Notes under the pieces: model-generated | Told to the model about the DNA's origin: nothing | Databases searched by the model: none | What the model saw: only the letters and a program-made list of their open reading frames with translations | Shown here: positions 13,757 through 21,391 of the stretch, piece by piece | Numbering within the stretch: the stretch's first letter is position 1 | Layout: each line of letters starts with the position of its first letter | Assembly (NCBI GenBank): GCA_043760535.1 | Contig: JAYUOV010000294.1 | Coordinates: 1 to 25,662, forward strand | Direction: 5' to 3' | DNA: 25,662 nt | Source of the DNA: JAZKFT01 sp043760535 | GTDB taxonomy: Bacteria; Bacteroidota; Bacteroidia; Chitinophagales; Chitinophagaceae | Made by a program: the position numbers and the translations under genes

Positions 13757-15745
13757 ATGCAATACAATCGTAAAAACCTTACCAACCAAGAGCTGCTACA
13801 ACTCTACCACCACCTGTTGCTACCCAGAATGATTGAAGAGAAAATGCTGGTGCTTTTACGGCAGGGCAAAATATCTAAATGGTTTAGCGGTATAGGCCAG
13901 GAAGCCATATCAGTAGGCGTTACGCAGGCTTTGCTACAAGACGAGTGGATAATGCCGCTACACCGAAACCTTGGCGTTTTTACTGGCCGCAATATGCCAC
14001 TATCCAAATTATTTATGCAATGGCAGGGCAATAAAGATGGCTATAGCAATGGCCGGGAACGGAGCTTTCATTTTGGCAGCAAAGAGCACCATGTCTGCGG
14101 CATGATTAGCCACCTAGGACCTCAACTAGCTATTGCCGATGGAGTGGCATTGGCCTACAAACTACGTAAGGAAAATAAAGTAAGCGTGGCCTTTACAGGC
14201 GATGGCGGCACTAGCGAAGGCGACTTTCATGAAGCACTAAATGTGGCTGCCGTATGGGAGTTGCCCGTAATATTTATAATAGAAAATAATGGCTACGGAT
14301 TAAGTACCCCCACCAACGAACAATACCGCTGCGAAAGCCTAGTGGATAAAGCCAAAGGCTATGGCATGGAGGGCTTACAAATAGATGGCAATAATATTTT
14401 AACTGTGTTGGAAACAATTAAAAGTATCCGCCAATATTGCATCGAAAACCAAAAGCCCTACCTCGTAGAATGTATGACTTTTAGGATGAGAGGCCATGAA
14501 GAAGCAAGCGGCATTAAATATGTGCCTACCCATCTTTTTGAAGAATGGAAAAAGAAAGATCCGCTTGAAAATTTTGAACAATATTTACTGGAAACCGGTG
14601 TGCTCGATGATGCTGCCATCACCCAAAAAAAAGCGGATGTAAAAAAATATATTGATGAAGAATTAGCCAAAGGTTTTGATGCTTCTGAGATAATGCCGGA
14701 TGTGAAGGAGGAAGTTGAAGATGTTTATTTTTCGTCAACGGTCAACGGTCAACAGTCAGCGGTGGACGGTGGACGGTCAACGGTTAGCCGCCGTTTTATC
14801 GACGCCATAAAACAAGGCCTGCACCAAAGTATGGAGCAACATGAAAACCTAATTTTAATGGGGCAGGACATTGCCGAATATGGCGGAGCATTTAAAATTA
14901 CCGAAGGCTTTGTTCAGCAGTTTGGCAAAGAGCGGGTTCGCAATACGCCGCTTTGCGAAAGTGCCATTGTAGGTACTTGCTTAGGGCTTAGCCTGCAGGG
15001 TTTTAAGAGTGTAATGGAAATGCAGTTTGGCGATTTTGTAACCGTGGGGTTTAACCAAATTATTAATAACCTGGCTAAAATATATTACCGCTGGGGCCAA
15101 AATGCCGACGTGGTTATCCGAATGCCTTGTGGCGGCGGCGTGGGTGCTGGGCCTTTCCACAGCCAAACCAATGAGGCATGGTTTACCCATACGCCTGGCC
15201 TTAAAGTGGTGTACCCAAGCTCTCCTGCCGATGCCAAAGGCCTAATGATAGCAGCTATTAACGACCCCAACCCGGTGCTGTTTTTTGAACATAAAGGCCT
15301 GTACCGAAGCATTAGCGATGCCGTGCCGGAAACTTATTACGAAACGCCAATAGGCAAAGCCAAAACCGTACACCAAGGCAACGACATTACAGTAATTACT
15401 TATGGTGCTGGGGTACATTGGGCTAAAGAATATGCTCTAAAGCAGCAGGATATAAGCATGGAAATATTAGACTTGCGAACATTAATACCGCTCGATTATG
15501 AAGCCATAAGAAACGCTGTTGCCGCCACAGGCAAAGTGCTAATTCTGCACGAAGACAATATAACTGGCGGCTTTGGCGGCGAAATAAGTGCCTGGATTAG
15601 TGAACATTGTTTTGAAATGCTAGATGCACCGGTAATGCGGTGCGGCAGCCTTGATACGCCTATACCATTTAACATAGAACTGGAACAGCAATACATGGCA
15701 AAAAGTCGGCTAGATGGGGTTATTAAGAAATTGATAGGTTATTAG
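13757..15745 (+). CDS. 2-oxoacid dehydrogenase E1 component, fused alpha and beta subunits
   Basis: This thiamine-diphosphate enzyme decarboxylates a 2-oxoacid (branched-chain 2-oxoacid or pyruvate) and passes the acyl group to an E2 lipoyl protein. Its 662 residues join an E1-alpha domain (about 1-320) to an E1-beta domain (about 344-662), a fusion usual in Bacteroidota. The ThDP-binding motif starts GDGGTSEGD (148-156) and ends ENN (176-178); IGQEAISVG and the E1-beta GQDIAEYGGAFK, CESAIVG and FFEHKGLYR segments are clear. A start at 13712 would add 15 poorly conserved residues; the ATG at 13757 gives the usual N-terminus and follows a promoter-like sequence. The linker, residues about 326-342, is encoded by a 7-base tandem repeat. 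E2 and E3 are not nearby. Substrate is not determined. Confidence 0.92.
   Translation: MQYNRKNLTNQELLQLYHHLLLPRMIEEKMLVLLRQGKISKWFSGIGQEAISVGVTQALLQDEWIMPLHRNLGVFTGRNMPLSKLFMQWQGNKDGYSNGRERSFHFGSKEHHVCGMISHLGPQLAIADGVALAYKLRKENKVSVAFTGDGGTSEGDFHEALNVAAVWELPVIFIIENNGYGLSTPTNEQYRCESLVDKAKGYGMEGLQIDGNNILTVLETIKSIRQYCIENQKPYLVECMTFRMRGHEEASGIKYVPTHLFEEWKKKDPLENFEQYLLETGVLDDAAITQKKADVKKYIDEELAKGFDASEIMPDVKEEVEDVYFSSTVNGQQSAVDGGRSTVSRRFIDAIKQGLHQSMEQHENLILMGQDIAEYGGAFKITEGFVQQFGKERVRNTPLCESAIVGTCLGLSLQGFKSVMEMQFGDFVTVGFNQIINNLAKIYYRWGQNADVVIRMPCGGGVGAGPFHSQTNEAWFTHTPGLKVVYPSSPADAKGLMIAAINDPNPVLFFEHKGLYRSISDAVPETYYETPIGKAKTVHQGNDITVITYGAGVHWAKEYALKQQDISMEILDLRTLIPLDYEAIRNAVAATGKVLILHEDNITGGFGGEISAWISEHCFEMLDAPVMRCGSLDTPIPFNIELEQQYMAKSRLDGVIKKLIGY
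14734..14782 (+). repeat. Seven tandem copies of a 7-bp repeat inside the E1 coding region
   Basis: The units are GTCAACG, GTCAACG, GTCAACA, GTCAGCG, GTGGACG, GTGGACG and GTCAACG, with no gaps. Because the unit is 7 bases, three units encode seven residues, giving the protein heptads STVNGQQ and SAVDGGR then STV. The array falls exactly between the alpha and beta domains of the fused E1, where a flexible linker is tolerated. The unit has no stop in any plus-strand frame. It appears to be an inserted simple repeat rather than conserved enzyme sequence. Confidence 0.85.
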
Positions 15746-15750
15746 ATTGT

Positions 15751-15772
15751 GGGCTTTGGGGGCTCCAAACCC
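15751..15772. terminator. Bidirectional hairpin between convergent genes
   Basis: GGGCTTTGG (15751-15759) pairs with CCAAACCC (15765-15772), with one bulged C and a 5-base loop. It lies between the E1 stop codon (15745) and the stop of the minus-strand oxidoreductase (15787). There is no T-run, so intrinsic termination is uncertain. Confidence 0.4.
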
Positions 15773-15786
15773 TAACGATGCCTACT

Positions 15787-16926
15787 TTAAAAAGCGGCTC
15801 CGTGGGTACTTTTTATTATAACACTTGCCAGTGCCGGTAAAGCTTTCATCGTTTTAAAGAATAAAGCTGTGGTGGTATTGCCGCCAAATACACGCTGCAC
15901 ATTGCGGCCCATCCACAGACGTTTGCTAAAGTGTTGTTTCCAGTTTTCGGTGTACATATTTTCCATTTGTAGCCGGCTTGTTTTATGCTGTAAAAATAAA
16001 TCTATGGCATTGTATGCCAGCTTGCTGCCGTGCATGGCCATGCTCATACCATTGCCGCAAAGTGGCGTTATCATACCCGCAGCATCGCCTAACATCAGCA
16101 CATGGTTTTCTATTTGTTTCTTTTTACTAAAGCTAATTTGAGAAATAGCCAACGGCTCCCGGTATAAAAATTCAGCCCTGCAAAAAATGGTTTTCAATAT
16201 TGGATTTTGGCACAAAACATCCGCTTCCATCTGCTTGATGGAATTACCAGATTGCTTTAAGTTTTCTGCGGTAGTAAGATAGCAAAGGCAATACCTATCG
16301 TCTTCTATTTTAGAAATGCCACAATAGCCATTGTAAAAATTATGAAGGGCTATTGTATCCACCGGATGGGGATAGCGTATATGGTATTTTATGCCTATGT
16401 AATTATTGAGCTTATTGGCCTTTTGCTGTACAAAAGGGCGGTTCCATTTTACATCCAAATTGCTTCTTTTACCAAAACAGCCAGCGGCTATGGTGGCAGT
16501 AAAAAAACCAGCAGATGATTCAATATGGAACATATCGTTTTGAAACTGTACTTCGGTAACCTTTGTGCTGGTATGTATGGATACACCCTTTTGCAATGCT
16601 ATCTGATACAGGGCTTCGTCCAGTTTAAACCGGCTTACACCAAAGCCACCCAGCGGAAGATTGAAGCCGTACAAATTCCCTTTTACATCCGAAACCTGAA
16701 ACTGCTTTATCACTGGTAATTGCCAACTGCTTAATGGCACACCCAACCGCTCTAAAAAGTCCCAACTTTCGAGGCTGATATATTCGCCGCACACTTTATG
16801 AAACGGGTATTCCTCTTTTTCAAACAACACAACGCTGTAACCCACATCAGCCAATTGTATGGACAGGCACAGCCCTGCAAGGCCGCCGCCGATGATTGCT
16901 GTATGGTATGGTTTTGTTGGCTCCAT
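15787..16926 (-). CDS. FAD-dependent oxidoreductase/monooxygenase (geranylgeranyl reductase-like)
   Basis: The 379-residue protein has the FAD-binding fold of the p-hydroxybenzoate hydroxylase/geranylgeranyl reductase group: dinucleotide loop IIGGGLAGL (11-19), acidic Glu36 ending the second strand, HKVCGEY (43-49) as in geranylgeranyl reductase-like enzymes, and the second FAD motif LGDAAG (279-284) followed by PLCGNGMSMAM. It is the last gene of a minus-strand run with a methyltransferase 60 bases upstream, a type III PKS and a UbiA prenyltransferase. From that context it may hydroxylate a resorcinol or pyrone ring (as SrsC does in the Streptomyces griseus phenolic-lipid pathway) or reduce prenyl double bonds. 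Neither is proven. The ATG at 16924-16926 starts just before the FAD loop, as is normal. Confidence 0.85.
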   Translation of the reverse strand: MEPTKPYHTAIIGGGLAGLCLSIQLADVGYSVVLFEKEEYPFHKVCGEYISLESWDFLERLGVPLSSWQLPVIKQFQVSDVKGNLYGFNLPLGGFGVSRFKLDEALYQIALQKGVSIHTSTKVTEVQFQNDMFHIESSAGFFTATIAAGCFGKRSNLDVKWNRPFVQQKANKLNNYIGIKYHIRYPHPVDTIALHNFYNGYCGISKIEDDRYCLCYLTTAENLKQSGNSIKQMEADVLCQNPILKTIFCRAEFLYREPLAISQISFSKKKQIENHVLMLGDAAGMITPLCGNGMSMAMHGSKLAYNAIDLFLQHKTSRLQMENMYTENWKQHFSKRLWMGRNVQRVFGGNTTTALFFKTMKALPALASVIIKSTHGAAF

Positions 16927-16986
16927 GTCTTTAAATCTGTAAGGTCTATTTTAAACTTAGAACAATAGTGAAAGGCTGATAAGACC

Positions 16987-17685
16987 TTATAGGTTTTGCT
17001 CACAAATTATTAAATATCTAAATGCCCATTTCCATTGAATGGAATAATTTTTGATACCAGCTGCTACAAAGATTTGTTGCCAATCTTGCTTTGTAAAACC
17101 TCTTGCTACACTCAGCGGGGCATCGTTTTTTACCAGGTAACTTTTAGAAAAAAGTTGGGTCAATATTTTGATGGAATAATAAGCCAGCCAATGGCGTTGC
17201 AAATCGTTTATAAAAAATCCAACATGGCTGTTTTCTTTCATCCATTTTAATTGCACCACCAGCTCTTCGTTGGTAAAATGATGGCAGAAAAGGCTTGAGA
17301 AAATAATGTCTGGCTTTGATTGAAATACCACTTTTTGGTAATCGCTAACTAGCCAAGTTGTATATGCTTCCAAAACCTGCCGTGTAGCAGCAAAGTCTAT
17401 GCAGGATTGCTTTATATCGATGCCGGTAAATGTAACTGCAATGTTTTTTTGCCTGCAAAACCTTAGTAATGCCAACAGGTTGTCTCCGCCGCCACAGCCA
17501 ATTTCGCATACATGAATTTGCTTTCTTTCTCCCAGTAACACTGCCAGCCCTTTAATGCTGATACCATGGCCACCTAGTTTTGTATTAATGAAATCTAGCT
17601 CCTGCATGTTCCGTTGTATATCGGCAAAAGGAATGCAGTCGGCATCCAATAATTCTTTTTGGTATGAGCGGGTTTTGAAGGTCAA
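16987..17685 (-). CDS. Class I SAM-dependent methyltransferase
   Basis: This 232-residue protein shows methyltransferase motif I EIGCGGG (61-67), an acidic residue Asp90 ending the second strand (FTGID), and motif IV/post-I parts in DIIFSSLFCHHF. It should transfer a methyl group from S-adenosylmethionine to an oxygen or carbon of a small molecule. It lies 121 bases after the type III PKS stop and 60 bases before the FAD oxidoreductase. This recalls type III PKS-methyltransferase pairs such as SrsA-SrsB and BpsA-BpsB, where the enzyme methylates the polyketide. No ATG or GTG precedes the core; the first usable start is TTG at 17683-17685 (the next ATG, codon 27, would remove a conserved-looking RSYQKELLD region). 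Codons upstream remain open and protein-like back to 17730, so the true start is uncertain. Confidence 0.82.
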   Translation of the reverse strand: MTFKTRSYQKELLDADCIPFADIQRNMQELDFINTKLGGHGISIKGLAVLLGERKQIHVCEIGCGGGDNLLALLRFCRQKNIAVTFTGIDIKQSCIDFAATRQVLEAYTTWLVSDYQKVVFQSKPDIIFSSLFCHHFTNEELVVQLKWMKENSHVGFFINDLQRHWLAYYSIKILTQLFSKSYLVKNDAPLSVARGFTKQDWQQIFVAAGIKNYSIQWKWAFRYLIICEQNL

Positions 17686-17744
17686 TGGTTCTATTTGTTT
17701 ATAGAATTTTATTACGCACTTTCAGTGCTTTTTAACTGATGCTC

Positions 17745-17800
17745 TTACAACCCGCGGCTGCACCCCGGGCTATTTTATTTCGCCCCTTTGGGGCTTTAAA
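17745..17800. repeat. GC-rich dispersed hairpin repeat inside the polyketide operon
   Basis: GCCCC TTT GGGGC (17782-17794) forms a perfect 5-bp hairpin, next to a second imperfect GC-rich palindrome built on CCCG/CGGG (17751-17769). The composition contrasts sharply with the AT-rich flanks. The form, two GC-rich hairpins joined by TATTTTATTTC, resembles dispersed intergenic repeats seen in environmental Bacteroidota genomes (from memory, unverified). It lies between the PKS stop and the methyltransferase start and could act as an attenuator or processing site. Confidence 0.5.
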
Positions 17801-17806
17801 CATAGC

Positions 17807-18895
17807 CTATTCCTTTATTGCAATAAAAGTTTCCATGGTTAATCCCGGGCCAAATGCTACACCGAAAATATTGGCTGTTTTGTTGTCGGATTCCAAGGCT
17901 TCCATCATATCTTTCAGCACAAATAAAATAGTGGACGAAGACATGTTGCCGTAATTAGCTAATACCGATTTTGAAAAAGCCATATCATCTTCACTGAGTT
18001 GCATTTGCTTTTGTATCGCATCTAAAATAGCCTTACCACCCGGATGAAGACACCAATGCGAAATATCTTTGATTTCAACTTCATGATGCTGCAAAGCCGC
18101 AGCTACCAATCCGGCAATATCTGCCTGTATCAGTTGCGGCACATAGCTGCTAAGCGTCATTAAAAAGCCTTTACTGCTTAGCTTCCAGCTCATATCGTTC
18201 TTGCCTTTAAAATCTATATGGCTGTGAAATCCTTTTAACTTTAAAACGCTTTTGTTGCTTGAATTATTTGAGATGAGAATGGCCGCAGCACCATCACCAA
18301 ACAGTAAACTGCTGGCTGCATTATCCAGGTTAAATTCTTTTTGAAAATGCAATGTGCAAAGCTCTACACACACAATTATTACATGGGCATTTTTTGCACC
18401 ATTACAGATCATATCAGCCATTTTAATGGCATGGATGGCAGCATAGCAGCCCATAAAATTTACCGAAGTTCTAAAAGTATCCGGAGCCAATCCCATTGCT
18501 TCCACCAATTCCAAATCCAGGCCGGGTGCACTCATTCCGGTGCAGCTTACGGTTATTAAATGGGTAATTTTTTTAACGTTCAATTTGCCTGCAAGGCATC
18601 TAGTAATGGCACTTACAGCCAATGGCAAGGCATGTAGCTGGTACATCTCCATCCGCTTGTCTATATCAGGGAATGGCGCCTGTACATCGTCGGGTATAAA
18701 TGTTCTTTCTTTCACATTGCTATAATCCGGCACCACACTATACCGCGTTTTTATATAGCTGCGATGGTATAAAAAAGCAAGTTTTCTTTTCTCTGTTTCG
18801 TTAAGCTGATAGGCCGCCTGCATAAATGCCAGGATGTCTTTTTGCTGATGGCAAAACTGCGGAACGGCTGTTGCTATGGAAATAATTTCAGCCAC
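17807..18895 (-). CDS. Type III polyketide synthase (chalcone/stilbene synthase-like)
   Basis: This homodimeric ketosynthase extends an acyl-CoA starter with malonyl-CoA and cyclises the chain to a resorcinol, pyrone or similar ring. The 362-residue length fits the family. The full catalytic triad is present: Cys150 in NFMGCYAA, His284 in LHPGGKAILD, and Asn317 in NYGNMSS; the SCTGMSAPGLD segment (117-127) and the C-terminal GVAFGPGLT loop (345-353) are also diagnostic. The start is GTG (18893-18895) inside the end of the UbiA gene (8-base overlap), indicating translational coupling; no nearer ATG exists before codon 25. The group resembles bacterial enzymes making alkylresorcinols and alkylpyrones from fatty acyl starters, but starter and product are inference. 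Confidence 0.93.
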   Translation of the reverse strand: MAEIISIATAVPQFCHQQKDILAFMQAAYQLNETEKRKLAFLYHRSYIKTRYSVVPDYSNVKERTFIPDDVQAPFPDIDKRMEMYQLHALPLAVSAITRCLAGKLNVKKITHLITVSCTGMSAPGLDLELVEAMGLAPDTFRTSVNFMGCYAAIHAIKMADMICNGAKNAHVIIVCVELCTLHFQKEFNLDNAASSLLFGDGAAAILISNNSSNKSVLKLKGFHSHIDFKGKNDMSWKLSSKGFLMTLSSYVPQLIQADIAGLVAAALQHHEVEIKDISHWCLHPGGKAILDAIQKQMQLSEDDMAFSKSVLANYGNMSSSTILFVLKDMMEALESDNKTANIFGVAFGPGLTMETFIAIKE

Positions 18896-19751
18896 GATGA
18901 TTCAGGATTAATAAGGTGATAAAAGCGAGGCTTGTGCAAGTACTTGCCAGCCAGTTCATTTGCATGGTGTTTTTAAAATCAGCCGCATTTTCGTCTTTCC
19001 ACACTTTAAGTAACCAACGCATAAAAACTACGATTACGGGAATAAAAAAGATTTGCAGCACAGCAAAGTGCACCAGCTTATTTAAGCCTGTAAAATAAAA
19101 AAACAATACCAAAAACGATATTGCATACATAATGCCACAAAAAATAAAGGTTCCTCTTTTGCCCAGCAGCATACTGATGGTTGTTATACCGTCTTTTTTA
19201 TCTGCATTGTGCTGATACACCTGTGTTATAGGATAAAAACCGCCAATTAAAAACCCCGAAGCCACAAGGCCCTGCCATGGTATTACGGTTGAAAAAAAAG
19301 CATGGCTACCATTGCACACCATCCAAAAAACCAATGTACCCTGGTTGAGTATTACCGTTACATACCCCAATATTGGGAAACGTTTTAGCCGTACACCACG
19401 GTAACTGTATAGCCTGGAAAAAATGATATAAACCAACATGGCCAAAGCAAACCAAGGGGAAATGAATAGCGATAAAATTGCAGCCAAAACGTCCATCACT
19501 ACGGTGCAAAAAAATAATTGCCTTGTGGGCTGCATTGGGCTGGCAATACCGCCAATACTGCTTTCGTCCCGATCCATATAACTGTTGTACCCATTACTGC
19601 TCGGATATAGTAAAACGTGGAGCAGAAAAAAAATTAGTGCGGCCCTTCCCCAATTAATCTGCTCTACAAAACTGAGAGCAAACCAATACACCGGCATTAG
19701 AAAATAAGAGAACGGAAAACGCAGGAGTTGTATGGTAGATTTTTTAAGCAA
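18888..19751 (-). CDS. UbiA-family prenyltransferase
   Basis: The 287-residue protein is mostly hydrophobic, with about eight membrane helices, as in UbiA intramembrane prenyltransferases that attach an isoprenoid chain to an aromatic or other acceptor using a prenyl diphosphate and magnesium. The first aspartate-rich motif is NSYMDRD (56-62), the second is DKKDG (184-188) followed by TTISMLLGKRGT, which fits the family pattern. It heads the minus-strand run and overlaps the type III PKS by 8 bases, so the PKS product is a plausible acceptor. No ATG is available before the first helix; the likely start is TTG (19749-19751), giving LKKSTIQLLRFPFSYFL, and the first ATG (codon 19) would cut into helix one. 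About 155 bases separate it from the divergent fatty-acid-hydroxylase-family gene. Confidence 0.85.
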   Translation of the reverse strand: MLKKSTIQLLRFPFSYFLMPVYWFALSFVEQINWGRAALIFFLLHVLLYPSSNGYNSYMDRDESSIGGIASPMQPTRQLFFCTVVMDVLAAILSLFISPWFALAMLVYIIFSRLYSYRGVRLKRFPILGYVTVILNQGTLVFWMVCNGSHAFFSTVIPWQGLVASGFLIGGFYPITQVYQHNADKKDGITTISMLLGKRGTFIFCGIMYAISFLVLFFYFTGLNKLVHFAVLQIFFIPVIVVFMRWLLKVWKDENAADFKNTMQMNWLASTCTSLAFITLLILNHRG

Positions 19752-19906
19752 ATGGATTCTGATAAAATAAAACTAAGGCGATGGGTAAAATGGCCATTTC
19801 GACACGCCTACATAGTTACGATTAAAACACGGTTTGGCAAGTAAAGTTTAAAAGCTGCCGAAACCAAAGCGGCTTGTTTGTACGTTTCCATGTAAAACGT
19901 TGCTCT

Positions 19907-20758
19907 ATGAAACATGTAATACAATATTTTCAATCGCTGGAACAGCACCCAATACAGCGGATGCTGATACTGGTAAGTGGTATGCTAATACTATGGATGA
20001 TAGAAGGTGCAGTTCCATTAATCACCATGCGGTATAAAAAAGACAAGCTCCGCCATGCCACGGTTAATTTTGGTTTTACAGTAATACTTCTGGCTTTACA
20101 TACAGGCTTTGCGGTGGTTATCGTTTTAATAAGCGACTGGTGCCGGGCTCACAATTTTGGCATTGTTTACTGGGCCAATGCCGGCACTTTTTTAACCATC
20201 CTGATTACCATCCTAACAGTAGATTTTTTTGTAGGCTGGCTGGTACATTTTACCGAACATAAAATAGCCTGGATGTGGCGGTTTCATGTAGTGCATCATG
20301 CAGATAATAATGTGGATGTAACCACAGGTCTGCGCCATCATCCGGTAGAAAGTGTGTTCCGTGGCATCTTTATTTTTGGCGGCGTATTCCTCAGTGGCGC
20401 ACCTATGTATGCCGTGATGATTTACCAAACCTTTTTAATTATCGCCACACAGTTTGCCCATGCCAATATAAGCCTGCCGCTCTGGCTTGACAAGGCTATA
20501 AGCTACGTAGTCGTAAGCCCCAATATGCACAAGGTTCATCATCATTGGAAACAACCACAGACCGATAGCAACTATGGTGCTGCACTTGCTATTTGTGATC
20601 GCATATTTGGCACTTATATACACATAGAACCGAAGGACATTGTGTACGGCCTCGACCGATATTATCCCAACGAAAAAGATGAAGATTTTGTGAGGCTGCT
20701 AAAAACGCCTTTTCAAAAACAGGGTGGGGATAATGAGCCGTTGGATAGGAGAGGGTAA
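19907..20758 (+). CDS. Sterol desaturase / fatty acid hydroxylase family protein
   Basis: This 283-residue membrane protein carries the histidine clusters that bind the di-iron centre of this family: HFTEH (114-118), HVVHH (127-131), HH (144-145) and HKVHHH (208-213). Four or more hydrophobic helices (about 20-40, 54-76, 95-112, 153-182) surround them. Members hydroxylate, desaturate or cleave lipid chains at the membrane with oxygen. The ATG at 19907 gives a normal start; a TTG 33 bases upstream is possible but unneeded. The gene is transcribed away from the UbiA-PKS-methyltransferase-oxidoreductase run with a shared intergenic region, so it may modify the same lipid, but it could equally be independent. 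The substrate is not known. Confidence 0.87.
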   Translation: MKHVIQYFQSLEQHPIQRMLILVSGMLILWMIEGAVPLITMRYKKDKLRHATVNFGFTVILLALHTGFAVVIVLISDWCRAHNFGIVYWANAGTFLTILITILTVDFFVGWLVHFTEHKIAWMWRFHVVHHADNNVDVTTGLRHHPVESVFRGIFIFGGVFLSGAPMYAVMIYQTFLIIATQFAHANISLPLWLDKAISYVVVSPNMHKVHHHWKQPQTDSNYGAALAICDRIFGTYIHIEPKDIVYGLDRYYPNEKDEDFVRLLKTPFQKQGGDNEPLDRRG

Positions 20759-20801
20759 ATTCAGTAAGGTGCCCGATGTTTTAAATCGCTAAATTTGAGT
20801 C

Positions 20802-21008
20802 ATGAAAACAATAGAAATAAATATCAAAAAACCATACGCAGCGCAGGTTATTGAAGATTTGGAGCGAATGGAAGCTATAGAAATTGTGCGGAAACCTGTT
20901 ACAAAAATGGATACGGATAAGCTTTGGGGAAGCTGGAAAAAAGAGAGCATTGAAACAATAGACGCTAACATTTCTAAAATGAGAGACGAATGGCAAAGGG
21001 ATTTTTAA
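20802..21008 (+). CDS. Putative antitoxin of a PIN-domain toxin pair
   Basis: The 68-residue protein (MKTIEINIKKPYAAQVIEDL...) has a short beta-strand-like start followed by charged helices and a C-terminal segment rich in Lys/Glu/Arg (MRDEWQRDF). Small charged proteins of this kind precede PIN-domain toxins in Bacteroidota, binding and blocking the toxin with the C-terminal half. It overlaps the following PIN-domain frame by 19 bases, the standard gene order for such pairs. I do not recognise a named family with confidence. The frame is intact although its toxin is broken, so it may be free to decay or may act on another toxin. It starts 43 bases after the hydroxylase-family gene. Confidence 0.6.
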   Translation: MKTIEINIKKPYAAQVIEDLERMEAIEIVRKPVTKMDTDKLWGSWKKESIETIDANISKMRDEWQRDF

Positions 21009-21380
21009 TTGACACTAACACACTGATTTATTTTCTAAAAGCTGCACTACCCAATACTGGTTTTTTATTTGTAAAAAATATTTTAGATACTGCCCCAACT
21101 ATTTCATTTGTTACACAAATATAGCTTTTAGGCTACCCGACTATTTCCGTACCGGAAGAAGCGGATGCCTTGCATGTTATCCAGTCATCTACAGTAATTC
21201 TTTATTAATAATGATATTATCGAAGAAACCATTTTATTGAGAAAGAAACATTCGATTAAGCTCCCCGACGCCATCATTGCTGCTACAGCATTGGTAAATG
21301 ACCTTACAATTATTACAGCAAACGAAAAAGATTTTTTAAAAATACAAGGCCTGGATATAATCAATCCATCAGCAATTTAG
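20990..21380 (+). pseudogene. VapC-like PIN-domain toxin, inactivated by a stop and a frameshift
   Basis: The frame opens with MAKGFLIDTNTLIYFL, giving the first acidic PIN residue at Asp8. TAG at 21122-21124 is codon 45, where homologues normally have the conserved Glu of a TQIELLGYPTIS-type motif; GAG to TAG would explain it. The frame then continues as LLGYPTISVPEEADALHVIQ and is lost by a one- or two-base shift near 21200-21207. It resumes with NNDIIEETILLRKKHSIKLP, PDAIIAATALVND and ITANEKDFLKIQGLDII to TAG at 21378-21380. The parent was a small PIN ribonuclease toxin of about 130 residues. It ends only 11 bases before kdsB, so transcripts may run on into that gene. Confidence 0.85.
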
Positions 21381-21391
21381 TTCCGCCTATA

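Noticed and set aside
20781..20996. Minus-strand frames opposite the small antitoxin gene
   Set aside because: The plus-strand frame overlaps a recognisable PIN-toxin frame in the standard antitoxin-toxin order, which explains the region better.
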